Assembly: GCA_021299615.1 (NCBI GenBank)
Contig: JAJTHC010000118.1
Coordinates: 1-13,900, forward strand
Length of the DNA: 13,900 nucleotides
Direction: 5' to 3'
Source: Vampirovibrionales bacterium
Lineage (GTDB): Bacteria > Cyanobacteriota > Vampirovibrionia > Vampirovibrionales > JAJTHC01
The translations under genes were made by a program, and so were the position numbers. Below, one piece after another: positions 1 through 5,762 of the stretch. Under the pieces are notes generated by a model, which had not been told where the DNA came from, made no database searches, and was given only the letters and a program-made list of their open reading frames with translations. Position 1 is the stretch's first letter. Each line of letters starts with the position of its first letter.

Positions 1-210
1 GGGGGTAAATGGCATAGGGCATCACTTTTTTGTTGGGATTGATGTTATTAGTAAAGCACAAAAACACTCTTTAACCAAGACAGTATAGTTTACCAAGCCC
101 AAAATGTTATACGAGATATAATTCAAGAACCATGACACCCCCCTTTCAAGCGTGAAGCCTTTGTGCTACACTAAATGCCACAAGCCCCCCTTAACGAGGA
201 ACCTGCATCG

Positions 211-255
211 ATGCCGTCAACGGTTATGTTTAACAATCTTGTTCTTGGGTGTTAG
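211..255 (+). other. Orphan start: strong SD and ATG with a 14-codon frame
   Basis: A good Shine-Dalgarno sequence (CGAGGAA, 195-201) sits about ten bases before an ATG at 211. The frame closes after 14 codons at the TAG of 253-255, just before the AT-rich helicase gene. The composition up to about 220 resembles the GC-richer backbone. The first five bases, ATGCC, are also the first five of prmC, and neither copy of the prmC start further right has a good Shine-Dalgarno sequence. One reading is that this is the original translation start of a backbone gene, possibly prmC itself, separated from its body by insertion of the accessory block. It could equally be a small leader peptide or chance. 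Confidence 0.2.
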
Positions 256-257
256 TT

Positions 258-262
258 AGGAG
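258..262 (+). promoter_or_regulatory. Ribosome binding site supporting the GTG start of the helicase
   Basis: AGGAG lies 11 bases upstream of GTG 274. No ATG occurs in this frame nearby, so this site decides the start. Confidence 0.55.
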
Positions 263-273
263 CTTTAATTGTT

Positions 274-2970
274 GTGATTTTTATCAAACCTCAAAAAAAT
301 TCTCAAATTTTATTACAGCAAATTGTAAAATATGGTCATTTTTGCGATACCTTGATTCTTTTACAACAAAAGATTTTAGACAACGACTTTTTGCGTTATA
401 GCTTTTTTAAAGATTGGTTAGACAAGACAAATACAGTGTCTCCCCTAAGTTTTTCTCATAAAATTGGGATGCTTTTACAGTTTTGGTCGTGGTCTAAAAA
501 CTTTCCTCTATGGAAAGCCAATAGAATTACTCGTTCAATAAATCAATTAAAATCAACAGAAACTTTTAGAAAATATATCAATCAAGAAACAGAAAATAAC
601 CTTTTAAAAGCACACGGAGTTTTTTTTGATTCTGTTGAAAAATCGCCATTGACACCTAAGCAACGGGAAGCTTGTATTTGTGAAGAAGACAATACTTTAG
701 TAGTGGCTGGACCTGGCACAGGAAAAACCAGTACCATTGTTGCTAAAATAGGTTTTCTACTGCAACAAAACCGTTGCACCCCTAATGAAATTTTAGCCCT
801 TGCTTTTACTAAAAAATCGGCAAATGAACTCGAAGAAAGACTCACAGAACGTTTAAGTGTGCCGATTGATGTGATGACCTTTCATAAATTAGGACTTTCG
901 ATTTTGGCACAATCTTATAATGGTAAGCCTCGATTAGCTAAGCATGCCGAAGATCCATTAGAAAAAACACGCTTAATTTCTAGATTGTTAAAAAAATTAT
1001 TAGATGACTCTCGAATATTTGCCGTAGAAGTCATTCAATTTTTGAGCCTTTATCCTACGGAGGTTAAGAATACTTGGGATTTCAAAGATCTTTCAGACTA
1101 TATGAGCTGGCTTAGAAGTAATGATTTAAGAAGTCTTGATGGAGAAAAGAAAAATTCGTATCAAGAATGTGTGATTGCCAATTGGCTTATTCTAAATGGA
1201 ATTGAGTTTAAGTATGAACATCCTTTTAGTCCCTCTACTAAAGACAGACTTCATAGAGACTATTGTCCCGATTTTTATCTACCCGATTATAATATCTATA
1301 TCGAACATTTCGGTATAGATGAAAACGGACAGACGGCTTCGTATATCCCCAATAAGCCCTATCATCAATCAATGCAATGGAAGCGAGAGCAATTCAAAAA
1401 AACAAAACAGGTCTTAATTGAAACCTATTCTTGGCAGTATTCCAAAGGGGTTTTATTCAAGCACCTGAAGAAGGAACTCAAAGAACAAAATGTTTCATTC
1501 AAGCCTGTGTCTATTGAAATCGTCTTAGAAAAACTTAATCAACATGGGCGAATAGATTCATTTTCTGAGTTGATCAGTAGTTTCTTAAGCATCTATAAAA
1601 GTGCTAATCAACAATATGCGACACATGAAAGAGCTTCTAAAATACATCAACAAGAAAGAAGTATTTTATTTTTAAGGATTTTTAATGCCGTTTTTGAATT
1701 ATACGAAACCTTTCAACAGGAACAGCATATCGTGGATTTTGAAGATATGATTAATCAGGCGACAAAGGCTATTCTTGAAGAATGGGAACACCCTTATAAG
1801 TATGTCATTATTGACGAGTTTCAAGATATTTCGCCTGCTCGTGCGGCTTTAGTTAAGGCTATTTTAAATAGTGGTACTGAAGCGTCTTTATTTGTGGTGG
1901 GGGATGATTGTCAATCCATTTACCGTTTTTCAGGTTCAGATGTAGGCTTAATGAGCCAGTTTGAAAATCATTTTAGTGTAGCAGATCAAAAGATTCTCGA
2001 TACAACCTTCCGTTTTGACAATAATGCTTCTTATGTCAGTAGTCACTTTGTATTAAAAAACCCTATCCAAATTGGCAAACAACTTAATGCCATTAAAACG
2101 ACTCAAGAACCTAGTTTGATTCTTTATTTCCCACCATTTAAGGAGTCTCGCCTTAATTGGGCTTTAAACGAGATTAATGCCAAAAGTGAAACTCCCAAGA
2201 CTGTACTAATTTTGGAACGTTACAAGTTTCATTTACCTGAAGAAAAAGAGTGGGGCAAGCTAAAAAGTTTGTTCCCTAATTTAAGCCTAATTAAAATGTC
2301 TATTCATGCGGCAAAAGGCTTAGAGGCTGATTATGTGATTATGGGTTTACGTGGGGGCGTTTGGGGATTTCCTTCCCAAGTTATGGATGACCCTCTTTAT
2401 GACTTAGTGCTTAGTCAAGGCGACGAATATGCGAATGGAGAAGAACGACGTCTATTTTATGTGGCATTAACTCGTTCTAGAAACCAAACGTATTTAATTT
2501 GTGAAAGCGGTTACAATAAATCTATCTTTACAGAAGAACTTTTAAGCGATGAGAACTTAAAAAATCATATTGAAATTGAAGGTGTTTTTCAAGAAGATAT
2601 TAAGTGTAAATCCTGCTTGTCTGGCGATATGATTTTAAAAGATGGACTTAATAGTAAGTTTTATGGCTGTTCTAATTACCCTTTATGTGTTCATACAGAA
2701 GCCGTTTGTCCGCAATGTGATGTAGGATTTCTTCAACATACGCAAAACAAAAGGGGGCAATGTCATTTGTGCGATTACCAAGCAGAAATTTGTCCAAAAT
2801 GTAAAACAGGCATTTCACAAGTCAAACAAGGTAAGCATGGTTTTTTTATGGGTTGCTCTAACTATCGAGATCCCGAAATTAAATGTAGCTATACAAATAA
2901 CAATGTAAAATTAAAGAATAATCATTCCAAAGAAAATAATACCCATGCCAAACGACCTGCGACAACTTAA
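274..2970 (+). CDS. SF1 UvrD/Rep-like helicase with inserted Vsr-like nuclease domain and C-terminal zinc ribbons
   Basis: Predicted cytoplasmic ATP-dependent DNA helicase of 898 residues. Superfamily 1 motifs appear in order: Q-motif near LTPKQREA, Walker A GPGTGKT (146-152), motif Ia (ALAFTKKSA), motif Ib (VMTFHKLG), DEFQD (514-518), motif III (VVGDDCQSIYRFSGSD), motif V (SIHAAKGLEADYVI) and motif VI (VALTR, 730-734). Between the two halves of the 1A domain lies a nuclease-like insert with E298, D333 in PDFYLP and E344 in YIEHFG, the acidic layout of Vsr/PD-(D/E)XK folds. The C-terminus has three topoisomerase-type zinc ribbons with cysteines at 778/781/799/805, 812/815/830/833 and 840/843/861/871. 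GTG is chosen as start because AGGAG (258-262) precedes it by 11 bases. The gene is distinctly AT-rich compared with prmC and pheS, suggesting transfer. Its last eight codons lie inside a duplicated copy of the prmC start. The helicase call is firm. Nuclease activity and any defence role are inference. Confidence 0.92.
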   Translation: MIFIKPQKNSQILLQQIVKYGHFCDTLILLQQKILDNDFLRYSFFKDWLDKTNTVSPLSFSHKIGMLLQFWSWSKNFPLWKANRITRSINQLKSTETFRKYINQETENNLLKAHGVFFDSVEKSPLTPKQREACICEEDNTLVVAGPGTGKTSTIVAKIGFLLQQNRCTPNEILALAFTKKSANELEERLTERLSVPIDVMTFHKLGLSILAQSYNGKPRLAKHAEDPLEKTRLISRLLKKLLDDSRIFAVEVIQFLSLYPTEVKNTWDFKDLSDYMSWLRSNDLRSLDGEKKNSYQECVIANWLILNGIEFKYEHPFSPSTKDRLHRDYCPDFYLPDYNIYIEHFGIDENGQTASYIPNKPYHQSMQWKREQFKKTKQVLIETYSWQYSKGVLFKHLKKELKEQNVSFKPVSIEIVLEKLNQHGRIDSFSELISSFLSIYKSANQQYATHERASKIHQQERSILFLRIFNAVFELYETFQQEQHIVDFEDMINQATKAILEEWEHPYKYVIIDEFQDISPARAALVKAILNSGTEASLFVVGDDCQSIYRFSGSDVGLMSQFENHFSVADQKILDTTFRFDNNASYVSSHFVLKNPIQIGKQLNAIKTTQEPSLILYFPPFKESRLNWALNEINAKSETPKTVLILERYKFHLPEEKEWGKLKSLFPNLSLIKMSIHAAKGLEADYVIMGLRGGVWGFPSQVMDDPLYDLVLSQGDEYANGEERRLFYVALTRSRNQTYLICESGYNKSIFTEELLSDENLKNHIEIEGVFQEDIKCKSCLSGDMILKDGLNSKFYGCSNYPLCVHTEAVCPQCDVGFLQHTQNKRGQCHLCDYQAEICPKCKTGISQVKQGKHGFFMGCSNYRDPEIKCSYTNNNVKLKNNHSKENNTHAKRPATT

Positions 2971-3018
2971 AACCGCCCCGAGCTTCCTCCACTGGTGGCA
3001 GGGGCTTTACGCCCCCCT
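2927..3018 (+). repeat. Left copy of the 92-bp direct repeat (prmC start region)
   Basis: This stretch matches 3645-3736 at a constant offset of 718 bp, with only two differences (2937 and 2940, T here and C in the right copy). From 2941 to 3018 the match is perfect. It contains the last 14 codons of the helicase and the first 74 bases of prmC. The match ends abruptly inside a run of six C followed by T, where prmC continues TAGATG in the right copy and the palindromic repeat region begins here. Confidence 0.97.
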
Positions 3019-3027
3019 GCCCCTGTC

Positions 3028-3051
3028 CCCTCTCCTAATTTTAGGAGAGGG
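3028..3051. repeat. C/G-rich palindrome 1 (CCCTCTCCTAA stem)
   Basis: CCCTCTCCTAA, two T, then TTAGGAGAGGG: 11-bp perfect arms with a two-base centre. It belongs to the same motif family as the palindromes at 3126-3149 and 3213-3236 (CCCCCTCCT stems) and stands immediately after the truncated prmC fragment. Confidence 0.9.
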
Positions 3052-3055
3052 AAGA

Positions 3056-3074
3056 GAACGTCTGAAAGACGTTC
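3056..3074. repeat. Small perfect hairpin GAACGTCT/AGACGTTC
   Basis: Eight-base perfect inverted arms (3056-3063 and 3067-3074) surround a GAA triloop. It sits between palindrome 1 and the first 77-bp repeat unit and is present once. It has no T-tract and is not a typical terminator. Confidence 0.8.
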
Positions 3075-3077
3075 GAG

Positions 3078-3154
3078 GGTGAGGTTAAACTCACCAACGG
3101 AGTCTAGGGTTTAACCGCCCCCTAGCCCCCTCCTAAAATCAGGAGGGGGGACAA
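3078..3154. repeat. 77-bp palindromic repeat unit, copy 1
   Basis: The unit contains three nested inverted motifs: GGTGAG/CTCACC (3078-3095), CTAGGG/CCCTAG (3104-3109 and 3120-3125), and CCCCCTCCT/AGGAGGGGG (3126-3149, loop AAAATC). The 8-mers GGTTAAAC (3083-3090) and GTTTAACC (3109-3116) are also reverse complements, so alternative folds are possible. It repeats at 3165-3241 with a single substitution (3140 C versus 3227 T), a 10-bp spacer and a period of 87 bp. Confidence 0.95.
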
Positions 3155-3164
3155 GACAAAGGAA

Positions 3165-3241
3165 GGTGAGGTTAAACTCACCAACGGAGTCTAGGGTTTA
3201 ACCGCCCCCTAGCCCCCTCCTAAAATTAGGAGGGGGGACAA
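3165..3241. repeat. 77-bp palindromic repeat unit, copy 2
   Basis: This is nearly identical to 3078-3154. Here the terminal palindrome is more complete, with 11-bp arms CCCCCTCCTAA (3213-3223) and TTAGGAGGGGG (3226-3236) around AA. The near-identity of the two units implies recent duplication or gene conversion. The unit ends about 45 bases before the DUF559 start codon. Confidence 0.95.
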
Positions 3242-3249
3242 AGCCACTG

Positions 3250-3279
3250 TTTACAGTCTTGCCCTGCTTGTATTAAAAT
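3250..3279 (+). promoter_or_regulatory. Promoter of the DUF559 gene, predicted leaderless
   Basis: TTTACA (3250-3255) and TAAAAT (3274-3279) are separated by 18 bases; each matches five of six consensus bases. The ATG at 3286 is exactly six bases after the -10 box, at the expected transcription start. No Shine-Dalgarno sequence precedes that ATG. The -35 box overlaps a small hairpin, ACTGT/ACAGT (3246-3257), which could be an operator. Confidence 0.5.
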
Positions 3280-3285
3280 AAACCC

Positions 3286-3642
3286 ATGACTAATACCCAA
3301 CGCTTTGCGAAACAATTAAGAAAAGCACAAACAAACGCCGAGATACTACTTTGGTATCAATTGCGAAACAAACAATTACAAGGCTTAAAGTTTTACAGAC
3401 AAAGACCGTTTCATCCTTATATTGCTGATTTTTATTGCCCTGAACTCAAACTGATTATTGAAATCGACGGAGAAACACACTGGAGCGAAAAAGAACAAGC
3501 CTATGATGCTGAACGAAACAGGTGGTTTTTAAGTCAAGGTTTTACCGTTTTGAGATTTACTAATTTAGAGATATACCATAACATGAATGCCGTGCTTGAA
3601 AAGATTGTCTATGCTATTCCTTTAACTAAGCAAATGCCCTAA
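3286..3642 (+). CDS. DUF559 (Vsr-like) endonuclease domain protein
   Basis: A stand-alone protein of 118 residues that covers the whole DUF559 domain, a small Vsr/PD-(D/E)XK-like endonuclease fold. Visible signature residues are E19 in TNAEILLW, LRNKQLQGLKF, RQRPF, D48 in ADFYCP, E59-I-D61-G in IIEIDG, H65, the YDAERNRW segment, and VLRFTN near the end. All expected acidic residues are present and the length is normal, so it looks intact. It is AT-rich like the helicase and unlike prmC. It lies inside the 718-bp segment between the two copies of the prmC start, directly after the palindromic repeat units. The biochemical substrate of DUF559 proteins is not established to my knowledge. The link to the repeats is inferred from position. 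Confidence 0.9.
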   Translation: MTNTQRFAKQLRKAQTNAEILLWYQLRNKQLQGLKFYRQRPFHPYIADFYCPELKLIIEIDGETHWSEKEQAYDAERNRWFLSQGFTVLRFTNLEIYHNMNAVLEKIVYAIPLTKQMP

Positions 3643-3644
3643 TC

Positions 3645-3736
3645 CCAAAGAAAACAACACCCATGCCAAACGACCTGCGACAACTTAAAACCGCCCCGAG
3701 CTTCCTCCACTGGTGGCAGGGGCTTTACGCCCCCCT
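3645..3736 (+). repeat. Right copy of the 92-bp direct repeat (intact prmC start)
   Basis: It matches 2927-3018 with two differences. It begins three bases after the DUF559 stop codon and ends in prmC codon 25, at a C6-T run followed by AG. The bases after the end, read as TTTACGC6TAG, resemble the interior of the 77-bp units (TTTAACCGC5TAG), so the break coincides with microhomology to the repeat. Confidence 0.97.
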
Positions 3737-4589
3737 AGATGCCCCCCCCGCACAAGGCGTGGAAGAACTCAAGCGGTGGCTCGCCTATTTCAAGCTCCCC
3801 CCTTACGAAACCTTCGCCTATGTGATGACCCCTCAAACCGCCTACAACGCCCTGCTCCCTGCGTGGGACGCTTGGCACCCCCTGCTGACTCAACGCCTCA
3901 ACGCTCGTGTGCCGATTCAATACCTGCTCGAAGAAGCCCCCTTCTTGGGCATGACACTCGTGGTGCGTCCGCCGTGCTTGATTCCACGCCCCGAAACCGA
4001 ATTGCTCGTGGAAGCCGTGGTGCAACGGCTTCAGCAGAACACGCAAGCGTCTACGATATGGGAAGTGGGCATCGGCACAGGGTGCATCAGCGTGGGGATT
4101 CATCACTTGCTTAAAGGGCATCCGCAAAACGAGGTTCACTATTATGGGGGCGATCTTTGCGTCCATGCGTTGAAATTGGCTCAAGAAAACGCCGACACGC
4201 AAGGGCTTGCGATCACCTTGTTTGAAAGCGACTTACTCGCAGGATTCCCCCCTGATTTGGCGCCGCCTGATTGCATCGTGGCGAACTTGCCCTATATTGA
4301 TAGGGACTTGTATTCAAGCATGGCGGTTGAAGTGCGAGACCATGAAGGGCATCACACCCTATTTGCGGAAGACGAGGGCTTTGCACTCATTTTTCGCTTG
4401 ATTGAAGCCATCCACGCACGCTTTGGGGAAGGCTGGCAAGGGCTTGTGGCACTTGAATTTGGGCAAGGCATGCACGACGGCATCCAAGCCAAGCTGGACG
4501 CTCACGGTTTTACGCATCAAGCGTGGATTAGCGACTATGCAGGCATTATTCGCCATGTGTTGGCGTCTCGTTTGCCGATGACGTCTTAG
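3663..4589 (+). CDS. prmC: Peptide chain release factor N5-glutamine methyltransferase (PrmC/HemK)
   Basis: PrmC methylates the glutamine of the GGQ motif in release factors RF1 and RF2 with S-adenosylmethionine, in the cytoplasm. The 308 residues show the helical N-terminal release-factor-binding domain (about 1-100, with RVPIQYLLEEAPFLG), the conserved IPRPETELLV linker (I107-V116), AdoMet motif I as EVGIGTGC (134-141), and the catalytic tetrad. That tetrad reads NLPY (208-211) rather than the usual NPPY. The length is slightly above the family norm of about 280. The start is ATG 3663; no good Shine-Dalgarno sequence precedes it, because the upstream bases belong to the 92-bp direct repeat. 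prfA, the frequent partner, is not adjacent. pheS follows 70 bases after the prmC stop. A run of eight C (3742-3749) near the 5' end is a potential slippage site. Confidence 0.93.
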   Translation: MPNDLRQLKTAPSFLHWWQGLYAPLDAPPAQGVEELKRWLAYFKLPPYETFAYVMTPQTAYNALLPAWDAWHPLLTQRLNARVPIQYLLEEAPFLGMTLVVRPPCLIPRPETELLVEAVVQRLQQNTQASTIWEVGIGTGCISVGIHHLLKGHPQNEVHYYGGDLCVHALKLAQENADTQGLAITLFESDLLAGFPPDLAPPDCIVANLPYIDRDLYSSMAVEVRDHEGHHTLFAEDEGFALIFRLIEAIHARFGEGWQGLVALEFGQGMHDGIQAKLDAHGFTHQAWISDYAGIIRHVLASRLPMTS

Positions 4590-4605
4590 CTTTTGATTTT
4601 TGTGG

Positions 4606-4626
4606 TATCTTAAAAAGAGTAAGATA
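4606..4626. promoter_or_regulatory. Hairpin in the prmC-pheS spacer
   Basis: Perfect 7-bp arms TATCTTA (4606-4612) and TAAGATA (4620-4626) enclose a seven-base loop. The hairpin is A/T-rich and not followed by a T-run, so it is a weak terminator at best. It may be a leader structure of pheS or an RNA processing site. A second tiny inverted motif, GCAT/ATGC, follows at 4627-4636. Confidence 0.4.
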
Positions 4627-4646
4627 GCATCTATGCACACCCACAA

Positions 4647-4652
4647 AGAGGA
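4647..4652 (+). promoter_or_regulatory. Ribosome binding site of pheS
   Basis: AGAGGA lies seven bases before ATG 4660. The longer frame that opens at 4600 has no such site, so this motif decides the start. Confidence 0.75.
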
Positions 4653-4659
4653 TTCCCCC

Positions 4660-5730
4660 ATGAATGCCACGACATCCCTAAGCCCTGAACACCTCAAAAC
4701 TCTAGAAACGCAAGCAATCGCTCAACTCAATGCCTGCTCAAACTTAGCTGAGCTGGAACACGCCAAGGTCGAATTGTTGGGACGTAGCGGTAGCCTGACC
4801 CTGCTCAAACGTGGTTTGAAAGACGTCCCTGCGGAAGATCGCCCCAGTGTGGGAGCCTCGCTCAACGCCCTGTCTCAAGCCGTGGAATCCGTGCATGACG
4901 AGATTAAAGCCCGTCTGGATGCCGATGCCCTAAATGCTCAATTGCGTGAAGAAACCATCGATGTGACCTTGCCAGGGCGAGTTCTGCCCGTGGGCAAGGT
5001 GCATCCGTTGAGCCAAATCACGGAAGACGTCTGTCGTTTGTTTGAAGGCATGGGCTTTAGCGTTTTGGACGACAACGCCTGCCCTGAAGTGGAAACCGAG
5101 TTCTTCAACTTTGAAGCCCTCAATTTCCCAGCGGATCACCCTGCTCGGGATATGCAAGACACCTACTACACCGAAGTCGCCAGCAACGTCTTGTTGCGGT
5201 CGCAAACCAGCAATGCTCAGATCCGCCATATGAGCCAGCATAAGCCTCCTATTCGTGTAATTGCACCGGGAAGGGTGTATCGTAACGAAGAAGTGAGCAG
5301 TCGTAAATATGTGTTGTTTCATCAGATTGAAGGGCTTTATGTCGATAAAAACGTCACCTTTGCCGACTTAAAAGGCACGTTGAATGCGTTTATTACCGAA
5401 TTGTTTGGTGGCAATGAACGTCCGACTCGTTTTCGTCCCAGTTATTTCCCCTTCACCGAACCCAGTGCCGAAGTCGATGTGCAATGCCTCTTCTGCCAAG
5501 GCGACGGATGCAAGGTCTGCGGGCATAGCGGATGGCTTGAGATTTTGGGAGCAGGCATGGTGCATCCCAACGTGCTAGAAAATTGCGGGATCGATTCGAC
5601 GGTGTATCAAGGCTTTGCCTTTGGCATGGGCGTCGAGCGTTTGGCGATGTTGCGAGACGCCATTGACGACATCCGCATTTTTTACACGAACGATCAGCGT
5701 TTTCTCAAGCAGTTTAAGCCCAAATACTAA
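4660..5730 (+). CDS. pheS: Phenylalanine--tRNA ligase alpha subunit
   Basis: PheS is the catalytic subunit of the cytoplasmic alpha2-beta2 enzyme that charges tRNA-Phe. The 356 residues start with a helical, coiled-coil arm (about 1-90), followed by the class II core. Visible motifs are HPARDMQDTYY (from 160), APGRVYRNEE (motif 2, R205-E211), FHQIEGL (220-226), RFRPSYFPFTEPSAEVD, and the motif 3 segment FGMGVERLAMLR (G322-R327). A cysteine cluster C276-x2-C279-x4-C284-x2-C287 precedes GWLEILGAGMVHP; such clusters occur in many bacterial PheS proteins. ATG 4660 is preferred over the in-frame ATG 4600 because of the Shine-Dalgarno sequence and the family N-terminus. pheT, usually directly downstream, is absent here; a phosphoesterase gene follows after 32 bases. 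Confidence 0.96.
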   Translation: MNATTSLSPEHLKTLETQAIAQLNACSNLAELEHAKVELLGRSGSLTLLKRGLKDVPAEDRPSVGASLNALSQAVESVHDEIKARLDADALNAQLREETIDVTLPGRVLPVGKVHPLSQITEDVCRLFEGMGFSVLDDNACPEVETEFFNFEALNFPADHPARDMQDTYYTEVASNVLLRSQTSNAQIRHMSQHKPPIRVIAPGRVYRNEEVSSRKYVLFHQIEGLYVDKNVTFADLKGTLNAFITELFGGNERPTRFRPSYFPFTEPSAEVDVQCLFCQGDGCKVCGHSGWLEILGAGMVHPNVLENCGIDSTVYQGFAFGMGVERLAMLRDAIDDIRIFYTNDQRFLKQFKPKY

Positions 5731-5762
5731 CGACCCTTTATAGATAGTGAGAGACGTTTCCC

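Larger units (their letters stand above)
1..273. other. Left-edge leader, no convincing gene
   Basis: No open frame of useful length and no tRNA fold is seen here. A perfect TATAAT lies at 117-122 but has no recognisable -35 box at the right distance, so I do not call a promoter from it. On the minus strand a frame opens with GTG at about position 70 and leaves the window at position 1 after roughly 22 codons. It has no clear ribosome binding site and may be chance. C6T runs occur at about 137-143 and 184-191, similar to the C-runs at the prmC junctions further right. An AGGAG (258-262) lies 11 bases before the GTG of the helicase gene. Confidence 0.4.
2945..3082 (+). pseudogene. Truncated prmC 5' fragment fused to repeat sequence
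   Basis: The frame begins with the same 24 codons as intact prmC (start MPNDLRQLKT). It then leaves homology at the C-run and reads through the first palindromes (PLPLSPLL, GEGRER) to a TGA at 3080-3082, giving 45 codons in total. No methyltransferase motif is included, so it cannot be functional PrmC. The helicase stop codon (2968-2970) lies inside it in another reading frame. It could still be translated as a short peptide, but nothing suggests that it is selected. Confidence 0.8.

Noticed and set aside
1..70. Minus-strand gene start leaving the left edge
   Set aside because: About 22 codons from a GTG with no clear ribosome binding site and no recognisable motif. Too little to support a call.
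117..122. TATAAT as promoter of the helicase
   Set aside because: No -35 box or extended -10 is present at the right distance, and it is about 150 bases from the gene in an AT-rich stretch where such matches arise by chance.
3078..3241. The 77-bp repeat pair as a CRISPR array
   Set aside because: There are only two units, each is longer than a CRISPR repeat, the intervening 10 bases are too short for a spacer, and no cas gene is near.
3019..3285. Palindromes as a REP/RAYT system
   Set aside because: No tyrosine transposase (Y1/RAYT) is encoded nearby. The neighbouring protein is a DUF559 endonuclease, so the analogy is only structural.
3735..4202. 155-codon minus-strand frame opposite prmC
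   Set aside because: prmC on the plus strand shows all family motifs through this region. The minus frame has no recognisable domain or ribosome binding site.
4600..4659. Upstream ATG start for pheS adding 20 residues
   Set aside because: The added residues do not resemble a PheS N-terminus, and the strong AGAGGA site fits ATG 4660 instead.
4930..5322. Minus-strand frame of 130 codons opposite pheS
   Set aside because: It is a shadow of the strongly conserved PheS coding frame and has no independent support.
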